Origin: Helicoverpa zea
Lineage: Eukaryota > Arthropoda > Insecta > Lepidoptera > Noctuidae
Length of the DNA stretch: 64,000 bases
Direction: 5' to 3'
Assembly: GCF_022581195.2 (NCBI RefSeq)
Contig: NC_061470.1
Location: forward strand, 7,564,001 to 7,628,000
Shown here: positions 50,401 to 60,649 of the stretch, piece by piece
Position numbering within the stretch: the first letter of the stretch is position 1
How the letters are laid out: each line of letters opens with the position of its first letter
Made by a program: the position numbers and the translations under genes
Notes under the pieces: generated by a model
Told to the model about the DNA's origin: nothing
The model's database searches: none
Seen by the model: the letters and a program-made list of their open reading frames with translations, nothing else

Positions 50401-51007
50401 TTGATTTCCAGTAACTAATTTAACAATATCGATAACAATACGAGCCATCACTACGTTATCGACCGATCATCGACTCGGTCGCCGACACGGATCGACAATT
50501 TCGTAAATTGTGCACCGATTAGCGACCGATTACGTCCATTACCGACAGACGGACACCCGATCCAGCCGCACCGATTAAAATAATCGGTAAACGATAAAAA
50601 CCGATAAAATAATCCTGTGTTTTGTCTGTGTCCGGTTTTTTGTGAGCGAGCTGCCGCGTGCGTGAGTTGTGACTAACCTGGCGTTTAGTCTAGCTTCTAG
50701 CTACTTTTTGCTGAAGTTTTGTCTAAAAACAAGGAAATTCTTACGTTATCTGATGAAGGCGCCAACACATTGCAATTACGTATTATCTTGCACATATCCA
50801 TTAAGTATTACATATTATGTATGCTTATGCTTGTAAGTGCTATTAGAAAGCCGAGTTTGTAGTTTATTGATGTAAATGCAAATGAAACGGGTCTGTAGTC
50901 AAATTCTGGAAGCTAAGCTTTCTTTATCTTAAACCTTTTCAACTGAGAACTTCTATGTGAAACTTCGATTCAAAAACCTGTTACGAGATATTATTTAACT
51001 ACGACAC
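47422..51007. other. Intergenic, with a CGATA/ATCGAT-rich zone
   Basis: No gene is recognised. tRNA B-box-like sequences GGGTTCGCTTCC (about 47879) and GCGGGTTCGATCC (about 49971) lack a matching A box. The region between 50.1 and 50.6 kb is described separately. Sequence just after 50640 (GAGCGAGCTGCCGCGTGCGT) could be the start of a non-coding transcript. Confidence 0.4.
50107..50606. promoter_or_regulatory. Cluster of ATCGAT / CGATA / ACCGAT motifs
   Basis: ATCGATAG and TATCGAT face each other at 50107-50125. From 50427 to 50606 there are at least ten CGAT-containing words (ATATCGATAAC, TATCGACCGATC, CACCGATTAGCGACCGATTA, ACCGATTAAAATAATCGGT, AACGATAAAAACCGATAAAA). In flies CGATA is the core of BEAF-32 and TATCGATA of DREF sites (family knowledge). 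A promoter or insulator role is inferred. Confidence 0.4.
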
Positions 51008-51015
51008 AATTATTT

Positions 51016-51507
51016 GTGTCCCTTCGTCCAGCATACTCACCATGGAATCCTGATATTTCATGAATGTCAAAAAACTGTTCTGAAATAGTGCTAAATAGTG
51101 CCCAAAGGAAAAAAATAGTGCTCTTGTACTTGCGAAGTTATAGCCATAGTTCGATGAGTATGCTGGACGAAGGTTTCGCCCAGCATACTCACCTCCGTCC
51201 GGAGAATCTGTATACGCTTCAAACATAATTCATACTTCAAAAAATAGTTCCCAAATAGTGCCAAACGGTGCCCAAAAAGAAAAAACAGTGCTCGAATAAC
51301 TTCGGAGTTATAGGCTTCGTTCAGTGAGTATGCTGGGCGTAGGTTCTACGCCCAGCATACTCACCTCAGTGCGCGAATATCGAACGAGCTATAGGTACAA
51401 TTTACGTCTCAAAAAATTGTGCTTGAAATAGTGCCCAATATCAGTCCAATTTTTGCTTGACTTTTGACCTAGAAAACCATTAAATTTGATTGTAAACTTC
51501 TACATAC
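51016..51507 (+). repeat. Left 492-bp inverted arm
   Basis: It contains single or paired CAGCATACTCAC words at 51029, 51156, 51178, 51326 and 51352. Between them run AT-rich segments with repeated AATAGTGCCCAAA-type words, so the arm is itself built from two or three related ~170-bp modules. The open frame within it is mirrored exactly in the right arm and is a by-product. Confidence 0.9.
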
Positions 51508-52252
51508 ATTACATTGAGTACAGTCGAATACAATATTATTAACTTTCTTTCTAACAATTTTTGTCTTGTGTAAATTATTAATTGTCTATGTAAGGGAGTA
51601 TTTACTTTAGAATCGCAATATTATTAATTACACATTATTTTAATAATACTTTATAATAATATGATTAAGCCTTCGCGCGTCGCATGGGACCCCGGTAGCT
51701 AGGAACAATGATTTTATATATTTTGTCTAGATCACGGCGCTTGAAGGATTAAGATATCAAATGAAGTAAATCATGCATGAAAAATAAAGTTGCTGTTATT
51801 AATGCTTACATTACAACTGACAAAATTATTCAAAATAATCATTTTCCGGATCAAGGACGGTACCACAACGTTTACGGAATTGACCTGTATTCCTCATGTG
51901 ATAAAGTTCAATATAGTGTGGCAGTAATGGATGCACGTACGGTCAATAGGTATGGGGCTTACGACGCGCGGCGCCCGCGACGCAAATGAATATGTTTATG
52001 TTTAAATACTAGATGGCGCTGCCCTAACATCTTACGATTATTAGACAAGACTGATCTATATTTTGAAGGTGATAAGGGTCCATTTTGTGTCACAAAGCAA
52101 TCGAAACGAACAAGCGCTTCTCAGTTTCTTTGTTTGTTTTTGACATGTGAGAAAATACCATAATTATTTCCAATAACATGAAGTCTACAATTAGAAAGTT
52201 TAATATTTTTGTCCAAAAACATGTGTCGACGACTGTACCCCATTTTACGTTA
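51508..52252 (+). other. Unique centre of the foldback element
   Basis: AT-rich at the left, with a short open frame at 51777-51989 that has an ATG and starts MKNKVAVINAYITTDK. It has no recognisable domain. A CTCF-like site follows at 52008. The centre may be captured host sequence or the remains of the element's own gene. Confidence 0.5.
52008..52024 (+). promoter_or_regulatory. CTCF-like motif carried by the transposon
   Basis: ACTAGATGGCGCTGCCC matches the insect CTCF core AGRKGGCGCY by eye. It lies within a mobile element. Confidence 0.4.
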
Positions 52253-52744
52253 GTATGTAGAAGTTTACAATCAAATTTAATGGTTTTCTAGGTCAAAAGT
52301 CAAGCAAAAATTGGACTGATATTGGGCACTATTTCAAGCACAATTTTTTGAGACGTAAATTGTACCTATAGCTCGTTCGATATTGGCGCACTGAGGTGAG
52401 TATGCTGGGCGTAGAACCTACGCCCAGCATACTCACTGAACGAAGCCTATAACTCCGAAGTTATTCGAGCACTGTTTTTTCTTTTTGGGCACCGTTTGGC
52501 ACTATTTGGGAACTATTTTTTGAAGTATGAATTATGTTTGAAGCGTATACAGATTCTCCGGACGGAGGTGAGTATGCTGGGCGAAACCTTCGTCCAGCAT
52601 ACTCATCGAACTATGGCTATAACTTCGCAAGTACAAGAGCACTATTTTTTTCCTTTGGGCACTATTTAGCACTATTTCAGAACAGTTTTTTGACATTCAT
52701 GAAATATCAGGATTCCATGGTGAGTATGCTGGACGAAGGGACAC
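52253..52744 (-). repeat. Right 492-bp inverted arm
   Basis: It is the exact-length reverse complement of 51016-51507. The visible difference is GGCGCACTG against the left arm's CAGTGCGCGAA. Confidence 0.9.
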
Positions 52745-52752
52745 AATTATTT

Positions 52753-53512
52753 GAGTTGTTGTGTAGAACTGCAGTATTAAATCTCGTATTAACATAAGGC
52801 AGATCCCATTGATGCGGGAAAAGTTACCGCGGCCCTGGTACATAAAAGACTTAAGAAGGAACATGACATTTTAGTCAGTAAACACACTTTTGGCACAGTT
52901 TTCACCACTTAATTTATAGCTTTATCTCCGATTCTTCTTTGTACAAAAAAATTCTTAACATAAACATCGTTCTGTACCACGGGCCTGACACTACCACAAA
53001 ACCCCATGTAACATCAGTCAGTCAGTCCTACCTCTTGGGAGTCTCACTCCCTGAGCAATCAGGAGTCCGAGGGATGTAATTGGAGGCACGCGCGGGTAAC
53101 GTGCGTGATGGTCAATGTTGACACCAGATTTTTGTGCTGGTCATAATTATGTATTTTTTATATTTGAAAGTTTAATTTTGACTTGTTTATGAGAAATGCA
53201 TTGAAGTGATTGAGTGTTCGTGTATATTATTAATATTAATATTATACGTATTAACTTTTGCTGATTGCAGTTTATCGAGCACATACTAGTTACCATGTAA
53301 AACTCATATGCCTGTTTGCTGTTTTGCATAGTTTCAATCGCTGTCTGAAGAAAGTTTCATCTTCTGCCTAGCCTGTAGGCCTACTCAAACTGAAGTGGGG
53401 AGTAAGTATGTCTTCTGTTTTTCAACAAATGTCCATCTATTTCAAAGATAAATCTATATTCGTTAGAATAATCAAGAAAACGCAAGCAACATTCACATCG
53501 ACATCTTGCTAT
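52753..53512. other. Intergenic, possible dispersed-repeat fragments
   Basis: The stretch 52795-52870 (GATGCGGGAAAAGTTACCGC, CTGGTACATAAAAGAC) resembles a dispersed lepidopteran repeat, but I cannot name it. The rest is AT-rich without genes. Confidence 0.35.
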
Positions 53513-53659
53513 TATTAGGCTTATGTTTAACTGATCACCAGATATAGTAAAAAATAGCAGACAAAAATAGTAAATGAAATGAAATGAAATGAAATGAAAT
53601 GAAATGAAATGAAATTATTTATTTGCAATGAATGTAGGTACAAAAATATGGTGTTATAA

Positions 53660-53882
53660 GTTCGGCCATTCAGAGAATGCGTTCCTGACACGTCGCGATT
53701 GAACTGACGACGTAACTTTGCAATGGCGTTGCAGTTACGATAAAAATATTTTTGCTGGTTGTTTACCGTTTTAACAATTGAGGAGCATTAAAACAACATT
53801 ATTATATCAATAATCAATGAATGTAGTTACGTCGTCAGTTCAATCGCGACGTGTCAGGAACGCATTCTCTGAATGGCCGAAC
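53660..53882 (+). mobile_element. 223-bp MITE inside the LINE 3' UTR
   Basis: The two 58-bp ends (53660-53717 and 53825-53882) are perfect inverted copies. TATAA lies on both sides (53655-53659 and 53883-53887), a likely target duplication. By eye it is identical to the reverse complement of 47199-47421. It is a deletion derivative: 165 bp of the left end of the 328-1287 type joined to an inverted end. Confidence 0.93.
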
Positions 53883-54223
53883 TATAAGTGAAAGTAGAGT
53901 CCAGTACATTCTACCATGAGGCATGCAAAATTTTATAAAATATAATTTAAAAAAAATGCAATTATTTGTCTTAAATCAAATTGTGCTAAAAATATTGTCC
54001 AAAATTCAAATGTAAAGTTCAAAAGTTCAATATATAGTTAAGAAATACAATGTCAATAATAAAATAATACAATAAAAAACAAAAACGATGGTACAATGTC
54101 AATAATAAAATAATACAAATAAAAAAAAAACAAAAACGATGGTAAGATTAAAATAAAAAAACATGACTAATATAAATAGTACAATTGGGAGTCATGAAGA
54201 AATTATTTTTTTTTTATAAATAA

Positions 54224-55115
54224 TCATATACATTCGTCGTTCAAAAAATCATCTATTGTATAATAACATTTTTCAATCAGCAATTTTTTTAGTTTCTTTT
54301 TAAATAATTCTAATGTACAGTTTTTTATACTGTCAGGTATTTTATTGTATACCACTGGACCCATATGCATTATACTCTTTTTTAGCAGTGCTGTTTTAAA
54401 TTTACCTGTATATAAAAGATTTTTATATTGGGATCTTATTAATGTCGATCTTGTCGAGTGATCTATCCTTGAACAAAACAAACTCATATTACCCTTTACA
54501 AACAATGCCATTTCTAAGATGTAGATTGATGGAAAAGTAAGTAAATTGAGAGACTTAAACATAGGGACACAGCTGTCAGTTGAATTTATTCCAGTCATTG
54601 ATCTAAGACAATATTTTTGGGCTCTGAAAATCCTTTCTCTCTCACTACAATTACCCCAAAAAACAACTCCATATCTTAAAACGGAAACAACCAGACCGTG
54701 ATAAGCAATAAGAATTGTATCAGTGTTAACTTTTTTTGTCAAATTATATAAGATGTATGCGGATTTACATAATTTCTTGCAAATCTCCTCGGCCTGTGGT
54801 TTCCATGAAAGTTGACTGTCAATAATTATACCTAAAAATTTTGCTACATCTGTATTCTCTATACTATGTCCATTATATGAGATAGTCAAAGCGTCAGGAC
54901 GTAAACGCTGGTAAAAATGCATTACTTTAGTTTTATTCAAATTAATAATTAAGTTATTTTTTGATAGCCAATTTATTATATTTTTTATAGTGCCGTTAAT
55001 ATTGGTTTCATATTCCGCTTTATTTGTACAGTTGACTATAGCCGTGCTGTCGTCGGCAAATAATACCATAGGTTGTTGAATTCTTCTAGGCAAATCATTT
55101 ATATATAGCAAAAAA
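54224..55115 (-). CDS. LINE reverse transcriptase, C-terminal part (truncated)
   Basis: An uninterrupted frame of about 295 codons ends at a TAA (54224-54226). It opens FLLYINDLPRR, then VLFADDST, which carries the FADD catalytic box (residues 18-21 from the internal Met). Next comes KFLGIIIDSQLSWKPQ, the conserved LGIIID...LSW motif of Jockey/CR1-like reverse transcriptases. The rest (VLRYGVVFWGN, FRAQKYCLRSM, FPSIYILEMALFVKGN, MGPVVYNKIPDSIK) is the typical C-terminal region. The endonuclease and upstream fingers are missing, so it cannot act alone. The open frame suggests a young insertion. Confidence 0.92.
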
Positions 55116-55604
55116 TGATCACCAAAATGAAACTCGCATTTTAATGTAAAACTATCACCAAAGTTTTAACACTTTGCTATCCTATTTAAGTGAAATTACT
55201 CCAAAATAAATCATTCGTAAGCCAAAAATAGTAAATGATCACCAAAATTAAACCACCATTTTAAAGTAAGATTATAACCAAAGTTTTTAAATTCTGGTAT
55301 CCTATTTAAGCAAAATGAGTCCAAATAAATCATTGTTATCCCAAAAGTAGTAAATGATCACCAAAAGTAGTAAATGATCATCAAAATTATACCAGTGTTT
55401 TAATATAAAATGATAATCAAAATTTTTACATCTTGCTATCCTGTTTAAGTAAACTGACTCCAAAAAAATAAGTTCGGCCTGATAGAATAAATGTAATAAC
55501 ATTATGGGGACCCTTTTCCTGCACTAGGGTGGAAAATTGTCTATTGCATGCCTCTAAACAGTGCGATAAGAGTGTGTTTTCGAGGGAGTGTATTGAGAAA
55601 CACA

Positions 55605-55740
55605 TTCTTCTTCTTCTTTCTCCTGCCCTGTTCCCAATTTTACGTGGGATCGGCGCAATATGTCATTTTCTTCCATTTTCCCCTGTCACTCGTCATACTG
55701 ACACTCACGCATGCATTGCAAGCCGGACACATAACTTAAT
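55605..55740 (-). repeat. Dispersed lepidopteran repeat with (GAA)n/(GAT)n-type tail
   Basis: On the minus strand it ends GGCAGGAGAAAGAAGAAGAA after CATATTGCGCCGATCCCACG. It is the same family as 18002-18060 in the opposite direction. Confidence 0.65.
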
Positions 55741-56009
55741 ATGGCATCATAATACTTTATTTGGTAATAAGCCTACATTTTATGGCAATCACAGTGACTT
55801 ATTTAGGCAAAAATAATACATTAATTTGGTCGTCAAGAGTTGGTGATCATTTACTAAATTTGGTGGTCGAATACAATTTAAAGTGAAGTCGTGACTAAAA
55901 TAGCTGGTACTATTACATTTTTAGACTTTATTTTTCTGGTGTTCAGTAGATATTTCTGGATACAAAACTTAGGGTATCAAAGCATTTTATGGTGGTCATT
56001 ATATTTGTT

Positions 56010-57863
56010 CCCCTATTATTATGCTCTTTGAATTATTAGTAACGTATCTACCTTCTCGCAAATGAAGCTGTTTCTCATGCTCTTGTGATAACTAAGACAT
56101 GGCCACAATGTTTGCCACTATTATGCAAAAAAATAAACAAGGAATTTCTTAATTTTCAAACCCAGAAATTCTATTTGGATGTGGAGTTAGGGAGGAGCCC
56201 TTGGTCCATCAGTGTGGCCTAATGTAGGTCAAGACATCTTTCTCGCGAATATAGAATCCGCCTCAGAACTGTGGACACTGGACCCTTGATATACTTAATT
56301 TACTATTACCGTCCTACCATATCTGAATAATAAAAGACTAGATAAGAAGACGTGTCGTTTTAAACATAACTGTCTAGTACATAAACTGTCACTTATGTTA
56401 AAACACAGTCCATATAAGTCATGTGAATAAAAAGTAGTAAGCATACATTTAGTGCATCACACACGCTCATTTCTAGCTATTAGTCGCAGGAGTCACTAAG
56501 ATTAACTGCCAGAACCAGCCTACATTACTACTTACAATCAAACTCACAAGTTCTGCGTCATTCGCATGACCAAAATCCAATCAGAAATCTAGCACAGACC
56601 CCGAGAAGAATGGCTCATAACAGAAGTTTATTAACGTCCCGACCACTGGGGACTAGGCCCTGGTTATCAAACGTCTAAAGGTATATGCACGGGTCTCTCC
56701 AAAGACATGTCAAAGCCTATCCTAATTTAAACAGGGCTGTTTACGTCCCGAGGGCTCGGGTCACGACGGCCTGAAGGGTGTGGGTGCTGTGGTAGCGAGG
56801 ATATTGGTAGATTGAACGAGATTGGTACAATTTTTTATCAATGGAACATGCACCTAAGTATGATGAGTAATTAAATTGGTAGTTTCAGTAAAGGAAAGGT
56901 AAGAATTAGAAGATCTAGCTAGCCAGATTTTACCCACGTTTAATTCATAAAACAGCCTAAGTAAAGTAGCCAAGTTTTGCAAATGAGAAAGAAAAATTAA
57001 CGAACAACTTATTTATTTTCCTCGAAGATCTCCTATCCAACATCATCTCTCCCAGTCCCACGTTGCAGAACGGTACCAAAATGAGATGAGAAACTCTACG
57101 TTTGTTGATAATGGGGAAAAACGAAACAGTGCTTTGCCGTAGGGTCCCAGTCTATACTCTCTTGCAGTGTGACCATACCTCACTCCGAACTCATTTCAGG
57201 GTTGAGCGCGCACCCGCCGCCCCGCCCCTACCACGGCGACCGCACTTTATAAATATTGTACTCTCACTCAATAACGTCGTGTCTTCACAACCCTACATGT
57301 TAACACTACTAATGTTTTAAATCATCATTTTGGTATAACCCTTACTTAATACTAAAAATGTGAAAGAACTCTGCCTCTCTACCAGAAGGTTAAGACAATA
57401 GGCTAGTATTTTCCCGGTTGCGCACCGGTGGTTGAGAACCGGCTCATTTTCGATATTGAGACAATGTTGAGATGAGGATGGCTGGAAATGGTTGGTGATC
57501 AAATTATGATGATGACAATAAGAGATTAGAGAAGTGTGGAAGTGGAAAACTTAATAAAATTGGAGTAAAGACAATAGGGCGATGATGTAAAATAATGAAG
57601 AAACTACAGCTCTGGTTATGATAGACGTATTTTAAGTACATAGCAGGAAAGATTTGGTACCAAAAAGATAAGTCCAATTTTCAGGGGGTACCAGTAAGGA
57701 TGATGATACTCACTGGTACTCACTGGAAATCTAACTAATCTTTTCAGTGGGTAGGTACCAGAGAGCTTTCGCAATTTTATTTCGTGACATAAACGTTCTA
57801 GTTGTAATGTTCATGCGAGCATTTGAATATCCCAGAACCTTTGCTAAAGTACCTGTGCTAAAG
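56010..57863. other. Intergenic, no gene recognised
   Basis: A GC-richer patch at 56630-56800 contains CGTCCCGACCACTGGGGACT and CGTCCCGAGGGCTCGGGTCA, each self-complementary in part. Another patch at 57195-57245 is Pro/Arg-coding-like but short. No domains or complete elements are seen. Confidence 0.4.
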
Positions 57864-57940
57864 TTTTCTTTGGGGTAATGTCGGGAATTCGTGTAACGTG
57901 GGTGACGTTACACGAATTTCCGACATTACCCCAAAGAAAA
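57864..57940. mobile_element. Near-perfect 35-bp-arm hairpin (mini-MITE)
   Basis: TTTTCTTTGGGGTAATGTCG... at 57864-57898 is mirrored at 57906-57940 with one mismatch, around a 7-nt loop (TGGGTGA). It has no coding capacity. A small foldback MITE is likelier than a miRNA precursor, but both fit the shape. Confidence 0.75.
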
Positions 57941-58489
57941 AGCAAGGTTACAACGACTCTTGTACAGCTCTCGTCAAATTAGTTTGCCTTTGTTAAGCCA
58001 GCTTTTTATGTGTGTGCAATAGTGTTTTGCAAATAATATTTTGATTGCTTACAAGTCACTAACAACCAACTTAAAGGGTGGCTTATTTATATGACAATAA
58101 CTGTAATTCCTTGACACATTTTACATACTCACCTTCATTTAAACTTTCCACTATAAGTTCTGATAAAAAAGAACAACGTTTTTAAGCTAGCAAATAGAAA
58201 GTGAATGGCTATTCATGGCTGGTAGGCGTGGCTTCATGATAATATTGGACCAATCCATAGTGACAGGTTGAGATACAGCCTACAAATAGATAACTAACTG
58301 AATTCTAAGAATAAGATAACGCAGTGCCTATAGAAACTTATAAGGAAGCAAAATGGGAGTAAAAAATACTTGGTAGCGGATCGCTTCTCTTTGATAAGGC
58401 GGATCTAAGATTTGACAAGCAGCGATGCGATGTTTTCAACGTTCAGTTTTTTTTATAATAAATGTACTTACATTGCATATTTACCCTAA
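57941..58489. other. Intergenic, nothing recognised
   Basis: AT-rich sequence without open frames or repeats of note. Confidence 0.5.
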
Positions 58490-58842
58490 GGTCTCAGTAC
58501 ACTATAATATTAACTGTGTTAGTATTATGTGTACGACAATGATGTAAAAAGAGCGGAGCCTCCTAATACAGGCATTGTTTGCTTAAATGGGGGCTCCAAG
58601 CACGTTAACATGTAATGTACTTACTTATTGTCACAATAAACTATTTTGTAAACTATTTGTATTGTATTTTATTTATTTGTGAGAAATTAAGGTTTTGTAT
58701 AAACATAGTCTCTCTATGGCTTTAAGGTCGGCTGTAAGAGAACCCAATTCTGGGTTAAGCTCGCCATTGTACATAAACTGTCTGTATTCTTTTATATATT
58801 TATTGTTAAGTGTGCAATAAAGAAGAATAATAATAATAGTTG
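58490..58842 (+). mobile_element. Probable LINE 3' ends with (AAT)n tail
   Basis: GGGGGCTCCAAGCACGTTAA and GTCACAATAAACTATTTTG, then GTTAAGCTCGCCATTGTACA and GTGCAATAAAGAAGAATAATAATAAT, look like the 3' UTRs of one or two non-LTR elements. No coding part is present. Confidence 0.4.
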
Positions 58843-58844
58843 TG

Positions 58845-58953
58845 CCACCACTTCAGTAAAGTTGTCTCAAAAGGGCTTCAGCGTGTTGGCTTCGGCCCCA
58901 CGTTCGCCTCCCAAAAATCCGGGAGTCTATAGTCCCGTGGTCAGGTAGAGACA
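58845..58953 (+). repeat. GC-rich dispersed repeat, copy 1 (+)
   Basis: AAAGTTGTCTCAAAAGGGCT leads into GCGTGTTGGCTTCGGCCCCA, then TCCGGGAGTCTATAGTCCCG. It is the reverse complement of the units at 60312-60597. The CCGGGA...TCCCG part can form a 7-bp hairpin. Confidence 0.8.
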
Positions 58954-60311
58954 TACATATATAATAATAGTATAAAATATTTGTATATAAACATATCATG
59001 CATTAGAATCAAGACGAACGTTCTTTAAAAAAAATATCGCCAACCATTGGGTCAACTGCCGCCCGACTGTTTAGTCTGCAGTATGCTAACTGGTCACTGA
59101 AGATCAAAAACATTTGAAAAAGAGTAGGTACTGAAAGCTTGAAGGTTTTGAGCTCAAGACTCCTTTGACATTTCATTTAAAAATTCAACATGATTTTTTG
59201 TCCTAGTCATTTATTAACACAATTCATTTCAAAAGGCTACCCTACAACCTGTCTCAATTTATCTCAACACTACATTTTTAAAGAAACCGTTTGTAGTTGT
59301 CGGCACGCATGACAAACGCTGCGGTTACGCTGCGTTGTATTGGTGTTCGTGAATTAGGTGCCGATGTTATACATTATTATCGCGAGCAAAAAGTTTGCGG
59401 TCACAACACGCGGTTATTGCAATACCGCAACTTACTCAGCGTACTTTGTAAAGAATTGCATAGCGCACTTTTAGGAACGATTTTACTTTGATTTTTTACG
59501 TAGAAATAGTTATTCTTTTACACAAGCTTGTTAAATAGTTACAATATCATGTATTTCAAGCTTGTTTATATACTGCAAAAAACTTATGAAGATTAACAAT
59601 TATTATTAACACGATTAAGTTTAAGAGCTTTGGCATCATTTACCTATATCAAGTGTGAAAATAGATAGACCTGACTAGATCTGTGGCGTAATTACAACTG
59701 GCTTTCACGAATAGCTCGCTCTGGTCAGCAACTTTAGATAACGTGCTTTTCGTCAGATGTAAGTATATGCACATGTAACACAGGTAATATAATAAGGATA
59801 GTAGGTACCTATTTCAAACAGTTTTGCTTACCTAATCCAATCAAGGGTTCATGTTGAGCGGACTAAATGCCCAGCTGAGAAAAAATCTTATATAAGTACC
59901 TACCTAAAACAGAAGTTTTAAAGTCAAGTTTTTAATACAATGTTTTACTTTTTAAAGTCAAAATCTAAAACATCATACTTACTTACCCCTCGCCGTGTCG
60001 TGAGCGCTTAGAATACGCGACATTTTCGCTTTCAAACCACGGGGTGTTATTAGTACCCACTAGGTACTGTCTCTGAGGGTTAAATCAACCCCCCGCTGCT
60101 TCTCCGATAGGTACACATGCTGCAAAATTTCAATGATTTTAGAGTTACAAAATGGAATCTGTGTGCACTTGACAATTTAGTTGCTTTTCAAAGTAATAGA
60201 GTTGTGAAGGGTTGATTGTTGTATGTAACTTTGGCTGTACTAAGCGGAGGATTTTATGCTCGTTGATAGATAATAAGCAAATACTGAAAACAAACAGCCT
60301 GTTATCACAGT
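58954..60311. other. Intergenic, no gene recognised
   Basis: AT-rich. The 59290-59490 stretch is CpG-richer with a 64-codon open frame lacking any domain, and 59990-60115 is GC-richer. Either could be conserved non-coding sequence, but nothing is diagnostic. Confidence 0.4.
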
Positions 60312-60597
60312 CAGTTCTATTTTGTATGTCTCTACCAGACCTCGGGACTACAGAGTCCCGGATTTTTGGAAGGCGAACGTGGGGCCGAAGCCAACACGCT
60401 GAAGCCCTTTTGAGACAACTTTAATGAAATGGTGACACAAAACCGACGATTATCAGTTTTATTATTTGTATGTCTCTTTCCGACCACGGGACTATAGAGT
60501 CCCGGATTTTTGGGAGGCGAACGTGGGGCCGAAGCCAACACGCTGAAGCCCTTTTGAGACAACTTTAATGAAATGGTGACACAAAACTGATGATTAT
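60312..60597 (-). repeat. GC-rich dispersed repeat, two tandem copies (144-bp period)
   Basis: Each unit holds TGTATGTCTCT, CGGGACTAYAGAGTCCCGGA, GGCGAACGTGGGGCCGAAGC and TTTGAGACAACTTTAATGAA. The units start at about 60312 and 60456 and are nearly identical. A third copy lies inverted 1.4 kb away. Confidence 0.85.
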
Positions 60598-60649
60598 TCC
60601 TGTATACACTATAGAAATGTACCCAAGGACAATCCGACAATACCCGGTT

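Larger units (their letters stand above)
51016..52744. mobile_element. Long-inverted-repeat (foldback) transposon, 1,729 bp, 8-bp target duplication
   Basis: The element starts GTGTCCCTTCGTCCAGCATA and ends with its complement. Arms 51016-51507 and 52253-52744 are both 492 bp and show one mismatch that I can see. AATTATTT flanks it on both sides (51008-51015 and 52745-52752), an 8-bp target duplication of the hAT/P type. Each arm carries the word CAGCATACTCAC five times, alternating in orientation, in two embedded hairpins (51152-51195 and 51324-51365). The 745-bp centre has no recognisable transposase, so the copy is non-autonomous. The superfamily is uncertain. Confidence 0.92.
53571..55116 (-). 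mobile_element. 5'-truncated LINE inserted in the tandem repeat
   Basis: The 3' end (left) is a TTTCA microsatellite at 53574-53617, preceded by a UTR into which a MITE has jumped. The 5' break (right) falls inside the reverse-transcriptase domain, just before LLYINDLP. AAATGA occurs at both junctions, fitting a short target duplication of the repeat unit. Without the MITE the LINE copy is about 1.32 kb. Confidence 0.85.
53528..55470. repeat. 120-bp tandem repeat (AAATGATCACCAAAA unit), split by a LINE
   Basis: Units begin at 55113, 55233 and 55352, then a 20-bp short unit, then 55372. Each has AAATGATCACCAAAA, CTATCCTATTTAAG and TCCAAATAAATCATT-type words. A partial unit lies left of the LINE (TGATCACCAGATATAG, CAAAAATAGTAAATGA at 53531-53578). 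Inverted relatives occur at 55843-55875 and near 55990 (GGTGGTCATTATATT). The original element may therefore have had inverted ends near 53.5 and 56.0 kb. Its family is unknown to me. Confidence 0.75.

Noticed and set aside
50999..51226. 75-codon frame that also appears at 52534-52797
   Set aside because: The same peptide in both arms is a consequence of the inverted repeat, not two genes.
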